DNA of 64,000 nucleotides from Enterobacter cloacae (GCF_013375935.1 NZ_CP056117.1:3906001-3970000); one strand, 5' to 3'. Counted from the stretch's first letter, positions 34,357-46,548 are shown. Notes: generated by a model from the sequence alone, not told the origin. A program made the numbers and translations.

Positions 34357-34770
34357 TCAACCTTTGGTCTGGTCGCCGTTTTCGTCATCGGTGAAGCTCA
34401 TGGAGGCCGAATTTACGCAGAAACGTTCGCCCGTAGGCTGGGGACCATCCGGGAAGACGTGGCCCAGATGCGCATCACAGTTCCCGCAGCGAATTTCAGT
34501 GCGCACCATCCCGTGGGAAGAGTCCGTCAGGTAGCGGATCGCCTCGTCGCTGACGGGCTCGTAGAAGCTTGGCCAGCCGCAGCCAGAGTCATACTTGGTC
34601 TGGGAGTTAAACAGCGGTGCATCACACACAAGGCAGTGGTAGACGCCTTCCCGCTTATTGTGCAGTAAACGCCCGGTAAACGGCGGCTCTGTGCCGTGAT
34701 TCTGCGTCACGTAAAACTGCATTTCCGTGAGGTTTTTTTTCAAATCGTCGGGGTTACGTTGGTTCGACAT
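34357..34770 (-). CDS. msrB: Peptide-methionine (R)-S-oxide reductase MsrB
   Basis: Repairs methionine-R-sulfoxide in oxidised proteins. The 137 aa equal the E. coli length. Zinc ligands are Cys46/Cys49 (CLVCD) and Cys95/Cys98 (CGNCD); the catalytic Cys118 lies in [11 protein letters not shown] chose the ATG at 34770 ([10 protein letters not shown]) as in E. coli; the longer upstream frame has no support. It is divergent from gapA. Confidence 0.96.
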   Translation of the reverse strand: MSNQRNPDDLKKNLTEMQFYVTQNHGTEPPFTGRLLHNKREGVYHCLVCDAPLFNSQTKYDSGCGWPSFYEPVSDEAIRYLTDSSHGMVRTEIRCGNCDAHLGHVFPDGPQPTGERFCVNSASMSFTDDENGDQTKG

Positions 34771-34888
34771 ATGCTTACATCTCGCTGTTGAAACAGACAT
34801 CTTTTAACCCAGATTCTAACAAAACATTAACACCCGCGCGTGCACTTTTGTTCTAAACTTATGTGTCGCGAAAAGGCGGTCAGGCAAT

Positions 34889-34904
34889 TGTGATCTGTTT
34901 CACA
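34889..34904 (+). promoter_or_regulatory. CRP site upstream of gapA
   Basis: TGTGA-TCTGTT-TCACA is a perfect match to the CRP half-sites at the right spacing, flanked by AAT and TTT. It lies about 205 bases before gapA, in the region where E. coli gapA has a CRP-dependent promoter. Confidence 0.85.
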
Positions 34905-35040
34905 TTTTAATCCTGCGAGGCCTTTAAAATTCCGGGCGCAGCCCCCATGTGGTTGCTAGCTCAAAGGGAAAGTGAGGCGAGTCAGTTGCACAAACGTTAG
35001 TCACAGGATTGATTTGTCGCAATGATTGACACGATTCCGC

Positions 35041-35068
35041 TTGACGCTGCGTAAGGTTTTTGTAATTT
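35041..35068 (+). promoter_or_regulatory. Sigma-70 promoter of gapA
   Basis: TTGACG (-35, 35041-35046), 16-bp spacer, TAATTT (-10, 35063-35068). Predicts a start near 35075, about 37 bases before the ATG, as for the main E. coli gapA promoter. Confidence 0.7.
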
Positions 35069-35099
35069 TACAGGCAACCTTTTATTCACTAACAAATAG

Positions 35100-36107
<1,008 letters not shown>

Positions 36108-36132
36108 GTTGAGATGAGTTCTTGATCCTAAA

Positions 36133-36156
36133 AGGCGACTTCGGTCGCCTTTTTTA
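36133..36156 (+). terminator. Terminator after gapA
   Basis: AGGCGAC-TTCG-GTCGCCT (36133-36150), a stable UUCG tetraloop hairpin, followed by TTTTTA. Confidence 0.92.
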
Positions 36157-36181
36157 TTGTTTTTAGACAGAGGATTGCGTA

Positions 36182-37066
36182 ATGATTAATAAAATATTTG
36201 CACTTCCGGTAGTCGAACAACTTACCCCTGTGCTCTCCCGCCGTCAGATTGACGGTGCCGACGTTATTGTCGTTGACCATCCGCGCGTGAAAGCCTCCGT
36301 GGCGCTCAATGGCGCCCACCTGCTCTCCTGGAAACCAGAAGGCGAAGAAGAAGGCCTGTGGCTGAGCGAGGCCACATCGTTTAAGAAAGGCGCGGCGATC
36401 CGCGGCGGCGTACCGATCTGCTGGCCATGGTTTGGCCCGTCCGCGCAGCAGGGTCTACCCTCTCACGGTTTCGCCCGTAACCAGCAGTGGACGCTGAAGG
36501 CGCACAACGACGATGACAACGGCGCGGTGCTGACCTTTGAACTACAGGCGAATGAGGAAACGCGCGCCCTGTGGCCGCACGAGTTCACCCTGTATGCCCG
36601 CTTCAAGCTGGGTAAAACCTGTGAGATTGAGCTGGAGGCGCACGGCGAGTTCGAAACCACCTCCGCGCTGCACACCTATTTCAACGTCGGTGATATCCAG
36701 GCGGTTAAGGTTAGCGGCCTTGGCGATACCTTTATCGACAAAGTGGATAACGCGAAAGAAGGCAAACTGGACGACGGCGTGCAGACCTTCCCGGACCGTA
36801 CCGACCGCGTTTACCTGCACCCTGAAGCCTGCAGCATGATCCACGACAGCGCCCTGAACCGCGGAATCGAAGTGGTTCATCACCACCACAGCAACGTTGT
36901 GGGCTGGAACCCGGGCCCGGCCCTTTCCGTCAGCATGGCGGATATTCCGGACGACGGTTACAAGACCTTTGTCTGCGTGGAAACGGCATGCGTGACTGCC
37001 CCGCAGAAAACCAGCGAAGAAAAACCGTCCCGCTTAGGTCAGACGATTAAGATTGTGAAGCGTTGA
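36182..37066 (+). CDS. yeaD: Glucose-6-phosphate 1-epimerase family protein YeaD
   Basis: Aldose-1-epimerase-fold protein thought to interconvert alpha and beta hexose-6-phosphates. It has 294 aa, as in E. coli. The conserved catalytic histidine lies in ALHTYFNVGD, and GLPSHGFARNQQW is typical of the family. It follows gapA by 74 bases beyond the gapA terminator, so it probably receives only read-through or uses its own promoter. Confidence 0.94.
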   Translation: MINKIFALPVVEQLTPVLSRRQIDGADVIVVDHPRVKASVALNGAHLLSWKPEGEEEGLWLSEATSFKKGAAIRGGVPICWPWFGPSAQQGLPSHGFARNQQWTLKAHNDDDNGAVLTFELQANEETRALWPHEFTLYARFKLGKTCEIELEAHGEFETTSALHTYFNVGDIQAVKVSGLGDTFIDKVDNAKEGKLDDGVQTFPDRTDRVYLHPEACSMIHDSALNRGIEVVHHHHSNVVGWNPGPALSVSMADIPDDGYKTFVCVETACVTAPQKTSEEKPSRLGQTIKIVKR

Positions 37067-37081
37067 TTTTTCTGAAGCTTG

Positions 37082-37113
37082 AAAAAACAAACGGGGCGCA
37101 AGCGCCCCGTTTT
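37082..37113. terminator. Bidirectional terminator between yeaD and mipA
   Basis: ACGGGGCGC-AA-GCGCCCCGT (37091-37110) with A-rich flank to the left and TTTT to the right; serves both convergent genes. Confidence 0.9.
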
Positions 37114-37130
37114 AATGCATAGCATTCCGA

Positions 37131-37877
37131 TCAGAACTTGTAGGTTACACCCACAGAGAAGATGCCCGCCCAGGACTTATCGACCATCGGGCTGTCTTTC
37201 ACTTCATCGCTCAGACGGATATAACGACCGGTACCGTATACGTTCCAGTCACCCAGGAAGTTATAGGACGCGGTGAGTTCCAGGTACGGATCCCAGCCAT
37301 CATCCGCGCTGTAGCTCTTCAGGCCACTGCGGCGAGACTCATCTTTAGAGACGCCATAGTAGTAGTCGTTGTAATTCTCGCTGCTGTACTGCACGCCAAT
37401 ACCCGGCGTCAGGGTCACCGCGCCGTTGGTGTAGCGATAAAGCCATGCCAGATCCCAGATGAAGCCGTTGCTGTTATCCAGCGTATCGCCCGCCAGCGCA
37501 GTGCGCAGGAAGCCATACTCGGTGTTATGCACGTAAGAAAGCCCCGCCATCAGTGAGCTTCTGCGCTTGTCCAGCTGGCGAAGCGCATTGCTGTCGCTGT
37601 CGCCCGGCTTAAAGTGCGTTGGATCGTAGTACGCCATGATGGAGAGCTTATCTGCCGTGTCGTTCCACAGATAGTAACCGCCGCCCAGTCCACGGAACCA
37701 GAAGTTATCGCCTTCATAGGTGACAACGGGGACAGGATATACGTCGCGGTCATACTGTTTGTACGGGCTGTTAATCACGCCAGCACCCGCGCCAACCGTC
37801 CACTGGCCTTCAGCCTGTACGGTGCTCGCTGCGGTAGCGGCAAGGATGCCCAATGCCAGAAGTTTGAGTTTGGTCAC
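37131..37877 (-). CDS. mipA: MltA-interacting outer-membrane protein MipA
   Basis: Outer-membrane beta-barrel scaffold that in E. coli links the lytic transglycosylase MltA with the synthase PBP1B. The 248-aa precursor has a signal peptide (cut after VQA, residue 22), alternating beta-strand patterns and a terminal aromatic residue (VGVTYKF), the usual barrel end. Transcribed away from the yeaGH promoter region. Confidence 0.94.
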   Translation of the reverse strand: MTKLKLLALGILAATAASTVQAEGQWTVGAGAGVINSPYKQYDRDVYPVPVVTYEGDNFWFRGLGGGYYLWNDTADKLSIMAYYDPTHFKPGDSDSNALRQLDKRRSSLMAGLSYVHNTEYGFLRTALAGDTLDNSNGFIWDLAWLYRYTNGAVTLTPGIGVQYSSENYNDYYYGVSKDESRRSGLKSYSADDGWDPYLELTASYNFLGDWNVYGTGRYIRLSDEVKDSPMVDKSWAGIFSVGVTYKF

Positions 37878-38008
37878 AATCCATTCTTTCCTGTAGTCAA
37901 ATAATCAGCGGAGGAAGTGTAACCGCCAATCCCGCACATCCCAAAATTTTTTGCGCGCTAATCCGTTTGATTAACCCGTTATTTTTCATTTTTCAGATGA
38001 CAACCCGC

Positions 38009-38035
38009 TTTCATTTATGTGACCGATAAATGAAA
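38009..38035. promoter_or_regulatory. Inverted repeat upstream of yeaG
   Basis: TTTCATTTA and TAAATGAAA separated by nine bases, centred about 200 bases upstream of the predicted sigma-54 start and 145 before mipA. It could be an enhancer-binding site or a mipA operator; the protein is unknown. Confidence 0.35.
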
Positions 38036-38195
38036 AACCCACTTTCGCCTTATACGCGCAGTGGAAATTTTTGGATGAGTTATTGATATGTCATTGAAAG
38101 TAGATTTTATGCGTATGCAAGTTTTGCAATTGCCATCTACGCTTTAATTTAAGAAGAGGTTTTGCTGAACACCCTGCGGTTCTTAGCCTTCGACC

Positions 38196-38210
38196 TGGCA
38201 CACAGGTTGC
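38196..38210 (+). promoter_or_regulatory. Sigma-54 promoter of yeaGH
   Basis: TGGCAC-ACAGG-TTGC is a perfect -24/-12 match. It predicts transcription from about 38221, some 90 bases before the yeaG ATG. E. coli yeaGH is known to be induced under nitrogen limitation through NtrC and sigma-54. Confidence 0.9.
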
Positions 38211-38309
38211 TGCTCTGGCAGTGAGGTGCGAGAAATTCTCTTCCGGGAGCCTCCACTACTCATACGAACGGCTCTTATCCTGTGCTAAAAAACGAAAGGA
38301 CGGCATGCC

Positions 38310-40244
38310 ATGAATATATTCGATCACTATCGCCAGCGCTACGAAGCTGCCAAGGACGAAGAGTTCACACTGCAGGAGTTTCTTACCATTTGTCGGCAAG
38401 ATCGCAGTGCCTATGCCAATGCGGCAGAACGGCTATTGATGGCTATTGGTGAGCCAAACATGGTTGATACTGCCCTGGAGCCACGGCTTTCCCGTCTATT
38501 TTCGAATCGGGTAGTCGCCCGATATCCGGCGTTCGAAGAGTTCTATGGTATGGAAGATGCCATAGAGCAGATCGTCTCCTACCTGAAGCATGCCGCTCAG
38601 GGGCTGGAAGAGAAGAAACAGATCCTCTATCTGCTGAGCCCGGTTGGTGGCGGTAAATCCTCGCTGGCCGAACGGCTGAAGGCGCTGATGCAGCGCGTGC
38701 CGATCTATGTCCTGAGCGCCAACGGCGAACGCAGCCCGGTGAATGACCATCCGCTGTGCCTGTTTAACCCGCAGGAAGATGCGCAGATTCTGGATAAAGA
38801 GTTTGGCATTCCGCATCGCTATCTCGGCACAATCATGTCGCCGTGGGCGGCGAAACGTCTGCACGAGTTTGGCGGGGACATCACCAAATTCCGCGTCGTC
38901 AAAGTCTGGCCGTCGATCCTTGAGCAGATCGCCATCGCCAAAACCGAACCCGGCGACGAGAACAACCAGGATATCTCGGCGCTGGTGGGTAAAGTCGATA
39001 TCCGTAAGCTGGAGCATCACGCGCAAAACGACCCGGACGCCTACGGTTATTCCGGCGCGCTGTGCCGCGCCAACCAGGGGATAATGGAATTTGTCGAGAT
39101 GTTCAAAGCGCCGATCAAGGTGCTGCATCCGCTGCTGACCGCTACCCAGGAAGGGAACTACAACGGCACGGAAGGTATCTCCGCCCTGCCGTTTAACGGC
39201 ATTATCCTTGCCCACTCAAACGAATCTGAATGGGTTACGTTCCGTAATAATAAAAACAATGAGGCGTTCCTTGACCGCGTGTACATCGTCAAAGTGCCTT
39301 ATTGCCTGCGGATCTCGGAAGAGATCAAGATTTACGAGAAACTGCTGAACCACAGCGAGCTGATGCATGCCCCCTGCGCGCCGGGAACGCTGGAAACGCT
39401 GTCGCGCTTCTCTATCCTGTCGCGTCTGAAAGAGCCGGAAAACTCCAGCATCTACTCCAAAATGCGCGTATATGACGGTGAAAGCCTGAAGGATACCGAC
39501 CCGAAAGCGAAATCGTACCAGGAGTACCGCGATTACGCCGGGGTCGATGAAGGGATGAACGGCCTGTCGACGCGTTTTGCGTTTAAGATCCTCTCCCGCG
39601 TCTTTAACTTCGACCATGCGGAGGTGGCCGCCAACCCGGTTCATCTGTTCTACGTGCTGGAACAGCAAATCGAGCGCGAGCAGTTCCCGCAGGAGCAGGC
39701 TGAACGCTACCTTGAGTTCCTGAAAGGCTACCTGATCCCGAAATATGCGGAGTTCATCGGTAAAGAGATCCAGACCGCCTATCTGGAATCCTATTCAGAA
39801 TACGGTCAGAACATCTTCGACCGCTACGTCACCTATGCTGACTTCTGGATCCAGGATCAGGAGTATCGCGACCCGGACACCGGCCAGCTGTTTGACCGTG
39901 AATCTCTTAACGCCGAGCTGGAAAAAATCGAGAAGCCGGCCGGGATCAGCAACCCGAAAGACTTCCGAAACGAGATTGTGAACTTTGTCCTGCGCGCCAG
40001 AGCGCATAACAACGGACGCAACCCGAACTGGACCAGCTACGAAAAACTGCGCACGGTCATTGAGAAGAAAATGTTCTCCAATACCGAAGAGCTGTTGCCG
40101 GTAATTTCGTTTAACGCCAAAACCTCAACTGACGAGCAGAAAAAGCACGACGATTTTGTCGACCGTATGATGGAGAAAGGTTACACCCGCAAGCAGGTAC
40201 GCCTGCTCTGCGAATGGTATCTGCGCGTGCGTAAATCGTCTTAA
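38310..40244 (+). CDS. yeaG: Serine protein kinase YeaG (PrkA family)
   Basis: Cytoplasmic PrkA-type AAA+ kinase that takes part in adaptation to sustained nitrogen starvation and stress. It is 644 aa. The N-terminal PrkA AAA domain carries Walker A SPVGGGKSS (about 110-118); the C-terminal region is the PrkA kinase domain. Its expression is predicted from the sigma-54 promoter upstream. yeaH follows after a REP-like hairpin. Confidence 0.96.
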   Translation: MNIFDHYRQRYEAAKDEEFTLQEFLTICRQDRSAYANAAERLLMAIGEPNMVDTALEPRLSRLFSNRVVARYPAFEEFYGMEDAIEQIVSYLKHAAQGLEEKKQILYLLSPVGGGKSSLAERLKALMQRVPIYVLSANGERSPVNDHPLCLFNPQEDAQILDKEFGIPHRYLGTIMSPWAAKRLHEFGGDITKFRVVKVWPSILEQIAIAKTEPGDENNQDISALVGKVDIRKLEHHAQNDPDAYGYSGALCRANQGIMEFVEMFKAPIKVLHPLLTATQEGNYNGTEGISALPFNGIILAHSNESEWVTFRNNKNNEAFLDRVYIVKVPYCLRISEEIKIYEKLLNHSELMHAPCAPGTLETLSRFSILSRLKEPENSSIYSKMRVYDGESLKDTDPKAKSYQEYRDYAGVDEGMNGLSTRFAFKILSRVFNFDHAEVAANPVHLFYVLEQQIEREQFPQEQAERYLEFLKGYLIPKYAEFIGKEIQTAYLESYSEYGQNIFDRYVTYADFWIQDQEYRDPDTGQLFDRESLNAELEKIEKPAGISNPKDFRNEIVNFVLRARAHNNGRNPNWTSYEKLRTVIEKKMFSNTEELLPVISFNAKTSTDEQKKHDDFVDRMMEKGYTRKQVRLLCEWYLRVRKSS

Positions 40245-41600
<1,356 letters not shown>

Positions 41601-41701
41601 CTCAACGGCCAGCAAAAACCCGCTGGCCGTCTTCTTTCGACCCTCTCCTTCCCGTGCTAAGGTAGCAAGCTGCATAGTGGCAACTCACAGGTAAATTCAT
41701 T

Positions 41702-42202
41702 ATGTCTGATGACGTTTTTGGGATGACTACCCATCAGCAGCTAATCAGCTTATTAACCGAGCAGGGCGCGCGCTTTCGCGTGATCGAGCATGAGGCGGTC
41801 GGGAAATGCGAAGCGGTTAGTGAAATTCGTGGAACCGCTCTCGGGCAGGGTGCAAAAGCGCTGGTCTGTAAGGTGAAAGGCAACGGCGTAAAAAAACACG
41901 TGCTGGCGATCCTCGCCGCCGATCTGCAGGCCGATTTAAGCCGGCTGGCGAGCCATTTCGGTGGGCTGAAAGCCTCACTCGCCAGCCCGGCTGAAGTGGA
42001 TGCGCTGACCGGCTGCGTTTTCGGCGCCATTCCCCCCTTCAGCTTTCACCCGGATCTGACGCTGGTCGCCGACCCGCTGCTGTTTGAACGCTTCGACGAG
42101 ATCGCCTTTAACGCCGGCCTGCTGGAAAAGTCGGTGGTTATGGATACCCGGGACTATCTGCGTATTGCCCGCCCTGAACGGGTGACGTTCCGTAAAGGAT
42201 AA
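41702..42202 (+). CDS. yeaK: YbaK/EbsC-type aminoacyl-tRNA deacylase YeaK
   Basis: Single-domain trans-editing protein of the YbaK/ProX family, predicted to clear mischarged aminoacyl-tRNA. The 166-aa protein keeps the KCEAVSEIRGTALGQGAKALV core, and TGCVFGAIPPFSFHP, as in E. coli YeaK. In E. coli K-12 the diguanylate cyclase genes yeaI and yeaJ lie between yeaH and yeaK; they are missing here. Confidence 0.95.
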   Translation: MSDDVFGMTTHQQLISLLTEQGARFRVIEHEAVGKCEAVSEIRGTALGQGAKALVCKVKGNGVKKHVLAILAADLQADLSRLASHFGGLKASLASPAEVDALTGCVFGAIPPFSFHPDLTLVADPLLFERFDEIAFNAGLLEKSVVMDTRDYLRIARPERVTFRKG

Positions 42203-42222
42203 TTTATGCGGCTGGCTAAGGG

Positions 42223-42324
42223 TCAGCCGTTTTCCAGCAACAGCACGGATGCGATCAGAATAATGGCGATGACGAAAAACGATGAGGAGATAATCAGCGT
42301 TTCTACAAACATGGGATCGTTCAT
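42223..42324 (-). CDS. yoaI: Small membrane protein YoaI
   Basis: A 33-aa single-span peptide, [20 protein letters not shown] followed by a hydrophobic tail ending LLLENG, nearly identical to the 34-aa E. coli YoaI, which is part of the PhoR/EnvZ phosphate and magnesium response. It is convergent with yeaK. Too short for the usual ORF length cut-off, but the match is clear. Confidence 0.9.
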   Translation of the reverse strand: MNDPMFVETLIISSSFFVIAIILIASVLLLENG

Positions 42325-42611
42325 GATGCGCCCTGCTTTGCCTGAATACCTCTTTTTTACCCCCGCCCGGTGACGGTTAGATGACGGTGATGCGTCAGCT
42401 AAATGACGTTTTATTCGCTGAAACGATTCCTGGATAATTATCCTCCGCCGCGTAATGTCACTCTTTTAACGCTTTATTTGTTACCGGTATCACGAAAAGA
42501 AATTTACGTAACCCCGATGCCAGATCTCGCAATTGTTAACCTTTTCCCCGTGGTTAAACCTGTTTAACGGAGCACCTCAATAATAAACCTTACACTGGCA
42601 AGGTGATTACA

Positions 42612-43943
42612 ATGACCGAGAAAATTACCCGTAAAGAAAAAATCAGTTATGGGTTAGGCGATATGGCAAGCCATATTGGGCTGGATAACGTTATTATTTT
42701 TCTGACGTTTTACTATACGGATGTGGTGGGATTACCCGCGGCGTTCGTGGGAACCATGTTTTTACTGGCACGAACGGCGGATGCCATTATTGACCCGGCG
42801 ATGGGCTATATCGCAGACCGGACGCGCACCCGCTGGGGAAAATTTCGTCCGTGGATGCTGTGGCTGGCGCTGCCCTTTGGCGCAAGCTGCCTGCTGACCT
42901 ACGCCGTACCGGAGTCGCTCGACCTGCACGGTAAAATGATTTTCGCCACCGTCAGCTACACCCTGATGATGCTGATGTATACCGCTATTAATATTCCCTA
43001 CTGCTCCATGGGCGCGGTCATTACCCCCGACAACGATGCGCGAATTTCCCTGCAGTCCTGGCGCTTTTTCCTGGCCACGCTGGGCGGCGCGCTGTCGACA
43101 TTCTTTATGATGCCGCTGGCGGAATTTTTGGGCGGCGACGATAAATTACTGGGCTATCGCTGGGCGATGGCCATAATGGCAACCGTCGCGGTAGTGATGT
43201 TCTGGATCTGCTTCGCCAACACGCGTGAACGTATTAACGCCCCCGCGACCCACAATAATTATCTTGCGGAGCTGCGGGATTTATTGCGTAACGACCAGTG
43301 GCGCGTGGTCGCCGTCCTGGTATTAACCAATATTGGCTTTGGCGTTATTCGCCTTGGCGCAATGATGTATTTCGTCACCTACTATCTCGGCAGCGCCAGC
43401 TATTTTATGTGGATGCTCGGCGCGCATATTCTTGGCAAAGCCGCGGGCAGCGCGCTGGCCAAACGCCTGACGCAAAACGTCAGCAAAGTGCAGATGTTTG
43501 GCTACTGCTCCGTGCTGGCGGGCGTGTTCAGCATCGCCCTGTTCTTTGCGCCTAAGTCGGTGCTTATCCTGGTGCCCATGACGTTCATCGTCTCTACCCT
43601 TTACCAGGCCACCACCACGCTGATGTGGGTAATGATGGCAGACGTCGCCGACTACGGGGAATGGAAACAGGGCAAGCGCATGGACGGCGTGATCTTCTCC
43701 ACCTTCCTCGCCGTGCTCAAGCTGGGTATGGCCATCAGCGGCGCAATTGTTGGCTGGACGCTGGGCTTAAGCGGCTATGTGGCGAATGCCCCGGAACAGA
43801 CCACCACGGCCATGTACTGCATTATCGCCCTCTTCACCCTCGTGCCCGGCGTACTGTCGCTCTGCGCGTTCGCCACGCTGCGCTGGTACAGGCTTGACGA
43901 CAGCACCATGAAATCCATCCATCTCGCCAAACACCCCATTTAA
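42612..43943 (+). CDS. GPH-family sugar:cation symporter, YicJ-like
   Basis: Inner-membrane transporter predicted to import alpha-xylosides such as isoprimeverose for the glycosidase next door. The 443-aa protein has about 12 spans and the glycoside-pentoside-hexuronide family motifs GDMASHIG, RTADAIIDPAMG and ADRTRTRWGKFRPW. It resembles E. coli YicJ. I chose the ATG at 42612 with AAGG upstream; an in-frame GTG at 42603 is an alternative. It is 15 bases from the glycosidase gene. Confidence 0.88.
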   Translation: MTEKITRKEKISYGLGDMASHIGLDNVIIFLTFYYTDVVGLPAAFVGTMFLLARTADAIIDPAMGYIADRTRTRWGKFRPWMLWLALPFGASCLLTYAVPESLDLHGKMIFATVSYTLMMLMYTAINIPYCSMGAVITPDNDARISLQSWRFFLATLGGALSTFFMMPLAEFLGGDDKLLGYRWAMAIMATVAVVMFWICFANTRERINAPATHNNYLAELRDLLRNDQWRVVAVLVLTNIGFGVIRLGAMMYFVTYYLGSASYFMWMLGAHILGKAAGSALAKRLTQNVSKVQMFGYCSVLAGVFSIALFFAPKSVLILVPMTFIVSTLYQATTTLMWVMMADVADYGEWKQGKRMDGVIFSTFLAVLKLGMAISGAIVGWTLGLSGYVANAPEQTTTAMYCIIALFTLVPGVLSLCAFATLRWYRLDDSTMKSIHLAKHPI

Positions 43944-43958
43944 CAGGACGCATTATCC

Positions 43959-45995
43959 ATGAGTGAGCTGATTCAGCATTCCAACAGTATTGAATGGCGA
44001 TTTGAACGCCAGACCCTGCGTATTGAACCCTGGGGGGAAAACAGCCTGCGCGTCAGGGCCACCTGCTCGCCCACGTTTGATGACGCCCTGCAGGCGCTGC
44101 TGCCCGCATCACCTTGCCAGGCAGAGATTACCGCCGAAGCAGAAAGCCTGACGCTGCGTAACGGCAATATTACCGCGACGCTGAACCTGAAAGGCCAGCT
44201 GGCCTTCTACAACCAGCGCGGTGAACTGCTGCTGGAGGAGATGTGGCGCCAGCGCTCAACCGTCGGGATCGGCGCCAGCGAGAAGAGTCAGGATAAGTAT
44301 GTCAGCGCCCTGAAGCTGGATGGCCGCGAGTTTAAGCCGCTGACGGGAGGGAAATACCAGCTCACCGTTCGCTTTGAGTCGCGAGCGGATGAACACCTCT
44401 ACGGCATGGGTCAATATCAACAGCCGTGGCTGGATCTGAAAGGCTGTACGCTGGAGCTGGCGCAGCGCAATTCCCAGGCCAGCGTGCCCTTTATGCAGTC
44501 CAGCCTTGGCTACGGCCTGCTGTGGAACAATCCGGCGATTGGTGAAGTCAGTTTTGCGAAAAATCAGACGGAATGGCGCGCCCGCGTGACCGGCGAAATG
44601 GACTACTGGATCACAGCCGCCGACGCGGTGGCGGATATCACCCGCCAGTACGCGAAAGCCACCGGTACGCCACCGCCAGCCCCGGCGTTTATCAGTGGCC
44701 TGTGGCAGTGTAAATTGCGCTACCGCACGCAGCAGGAGGTGCTGGAGGTCGCCCGCGAGTATCGCCGCCGCAACCTGCCGCTGTCGGTTATGGTCATCGA
44801 CTTTTTCCACTGGCCGAACCAGGGCACCTGGTGCTTCGATCCCGTGGACTGGCCCGATCCTGAAGCGATGGTCAACGAACTGCGCGAAATGGGCATTGCC
44901 CTGATGGTATCGGTGTGGCCAACGGTAGAAGCCCGCAGCCCGCTTTATCCGCTGATGAAGGCGAAGGGCTGGCTGGTCAGCAGCGAACGCGGCGTGCAGG
45001 TTAACCTCGATTTTATGGGCAATACCACGTTCTTTGACGCCACGCACCCCGAGGCGCGCAGGTTCGTCTGGGACACGGTGAAGAAGAATTACTACGACGT
45101 GGGGATAAAGCTGTTCTGGCTCGACGAGGCGGAGCCGGAATACCGCGCCTATGATTTTGACAACTACCGCTATCACGCCGGCCCGGTGCTGGAGGTGGGC
45201 AACCGCTATCCGCGTGATTTTGCGCAGGGCTTTTACGATGGGCTACGGGTAAACGGTGAAACCGACATTGTTAACCTCGTACGCTGCGCCTGGGCAGGCA
45301 GCCAGCGCTACGGCGTGCTGGCGTGGTCGGGGGACGTTCACTCCTCGTTTCATGCCTTCCGCAATCAGCTCGCCGCCGGGCTGAATATGGGGCTGGCGGG
45401 GATCCCCTGGTGGACCACGGATATCGGCGGCTTCCAGGGAGGTAACGTTAACGATCCGGCGTTCCACGAACTACTGATTCGCTGGTTCCAGTGGGCGGTA
45501 TTCACGCCGGTTCTGCGCATGCACGGCTACCGCGAGCCGCAGATCCAGCCACCGGAGCGCTACCGGGACGGCATTCCTCAGTGTAACAGCGGTTCGCCTA
45601 ACGAGCTGTGGAGCTACGGTGAAGAGAATTACGCCATCATGCAGCACTGGCTTACCGTGCGTGAAACCCTGCGTCCGTATATTGACGCGCTGTATCAACA
45701 GGTGCATCAGCACGGCGACCCGCTTATGCGCCCGCTGTTCTGGCACTATCCGCAGGATAAGCAGAGCTGGGAGTGCGAAGATCAGTACCTGTTCGGCGAA
45801 GACCTTCTCGTGGCGCCGGTAATGCACGCCGGCCAGCGCGAGCGCGAGGTTTGGCTTCCGCCAGGCAATGGCTGGATCGCCCTGAACGGCGAGCGCTACC
45901 CTGGCGGTGAACATATCCGCGTCGCCGCCGCGCTCGAAACCATCCCGGTATTTATCCGTGAGGGCAGCCCGCTGGTGGACGATCTGGTGAACTGA
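43959..45995 (+). CDS. GH31 alpha-xylosidase/alpha-glucosidase, YicI-like
   Basis: Cytoplasmic family 31 glycosidase, probably an alpha-xylosidase given its YicJ-like partner. The 678 aa keep the catalytic nucleophile Asp389 (LFWLDEAEPE) and the acid/base Asp459 (AWSGDVHSS); the C-terminal beta domains follow (PVMHAGQREREVWLPPG). It is about 100 residues shorter than E. coli YicI (772 aa), mostly N-terminal, so it is a related but distinct subfamily; substrate preference cannot be settled by eye. Confidence 0.88.
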   Translation: MSELIQHSNSIEWRFERQTLRIEPWGENSLRVRATCSPTFDDALQALLPASPCQAEITAEAESLTLRNGNITATLNLKGQLAFYNQRGELLLEEMWRQRSTVGIGASEKSQDKYVSALKLDGREFKPLTGGKYQLTVRFESRADEHLYGMGQYQQPWLDLKGCTLELAQRNSQASVPFMQSSLGYGLLWNNPAIGEVSFAKNQTEWRARVTGEMDYWITAADAVADITRQYAKATGTPPPAPAFISGLWQCKLRYRTQQEVLEVAREYRRRNLPLSVMVIDFFHWPNQGTWCFDPVDWPDPEAMVNELREMGIALMVSVWPTVEARSPLYPLMKAKGWLVSSERGVQVNLDFMGNTTFFDATHPEARRFVWDTVKKNYYDVGIKLFWLDEAEPEYRAYDFDNYRYHAGPVLEVGNRYPRDFAQGFYDGLRVNGETDIVNLVRCAWAGSQRYGVLAWSGDVHSSFHAFRNQLAAGLNMGLAGIPWWTTDIGGFQGGNVNDPAFHELLIRWFQWAVFTPVLRMHGYREPQIQPPERYRDGIPQCNSGSPNELWSYGEENYAIMQHWLTVRETLRPYIDALYQQVHQHGDPLMRPLFWHYPQDKQSWECEDQYLFGEDLLVAPVMHAGQREREVWLPPGNGWIALNGERYPGGEHIRVAAALETIPVFIREGSPLVDDLVN

Positions 45996-46101
45996 TTTCA
46001 GGCAAGCGCCCAAAAATAGACAATTTTTTTCGTAAAGCCTGTTTGCTGCCGCGTTTGCGCGTAAAGTAAGCAGGCTTACTATTTTTGGCAAGGATCACCT
46101 C

Positions 46102-46548
46102 ATGCTCGACCCTACTCTTCTCATCCTTCTGGCGCTGGCAGCGCTGGGCTTTGTCAGCCACAACACGACGGTGGCTATCTCCATACTGGTGCTTATCATT
46201 GTTCGCGTCACGCCGTTAAACACCTTCTTCCCGTGGATAGAAAAACAGGGGCTTACCATCGGGATCATCATTTTAACCATCGGCGTGATGGCACCGATTG
46301 CCAGCGGTACGCTTCCGGCCTCAACGCTGCTCCACTCCTTTATGAACTGGAAGTCGCTGGTGGCAATTGCGGTGGGTATTTTTGTCTCATGGCTTGGCGG
46401 ACGCGGCGTGACCCTGATGAGCAGCCAGCCTTCTCTGGTAGCGGGTCTGCTGGTTGGAACCGTGCTGGGCGTGGCGCTGTTTCGCGGTGTGCCGGTTGGC
46501 CCGCTGATTGCCGCCGGGCTGGTTTCGCTGTTTATCGGGAAGTCGTAG
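46102..46548 (+). CDS. yeaL: DUF441 membrane protein YeaL
   Basis: A 148-aa inner-membrane protein with four hydrophobic segments and the glycine-rich loop [10 protein letters not shown], the same length as E. coli YeaL. Function unknown. Its end overlaps the convergent nimR by 17 bases. Confidence 0.93.
   Translation: MLDPTLLILLALAALGFVSHNTTVAISILVLIIVRVTPLNTFFPWIEKQGLTIGIIILTIGVMAPIASGTLPASTLLHSFMNWKSLVAIAVGIFVSWLGGRGVTLMSSQPSLVAGLLVGTVLGVALFRGVPVGPLIAAGLVSLFIGKS

Larger units (their letters stand above)
37878..38309. other. Divergent mipA-yeaG regulatory region
   Basis: A 432-base spacer with an A+T-rich middle. It contains the mipA promoter, an inverted repeat TTTCATTTA...TAAATGAAA at about 38009-38035, and the sigma-54 promoter at 38196. 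No credible ORF. Confidence 0.7.

Noticed and set aside
44256..45176. 306-codon minus-strand frame across the GH31 gene
   Set aside because: Antisense shadow; sequence is low in protein-like features.
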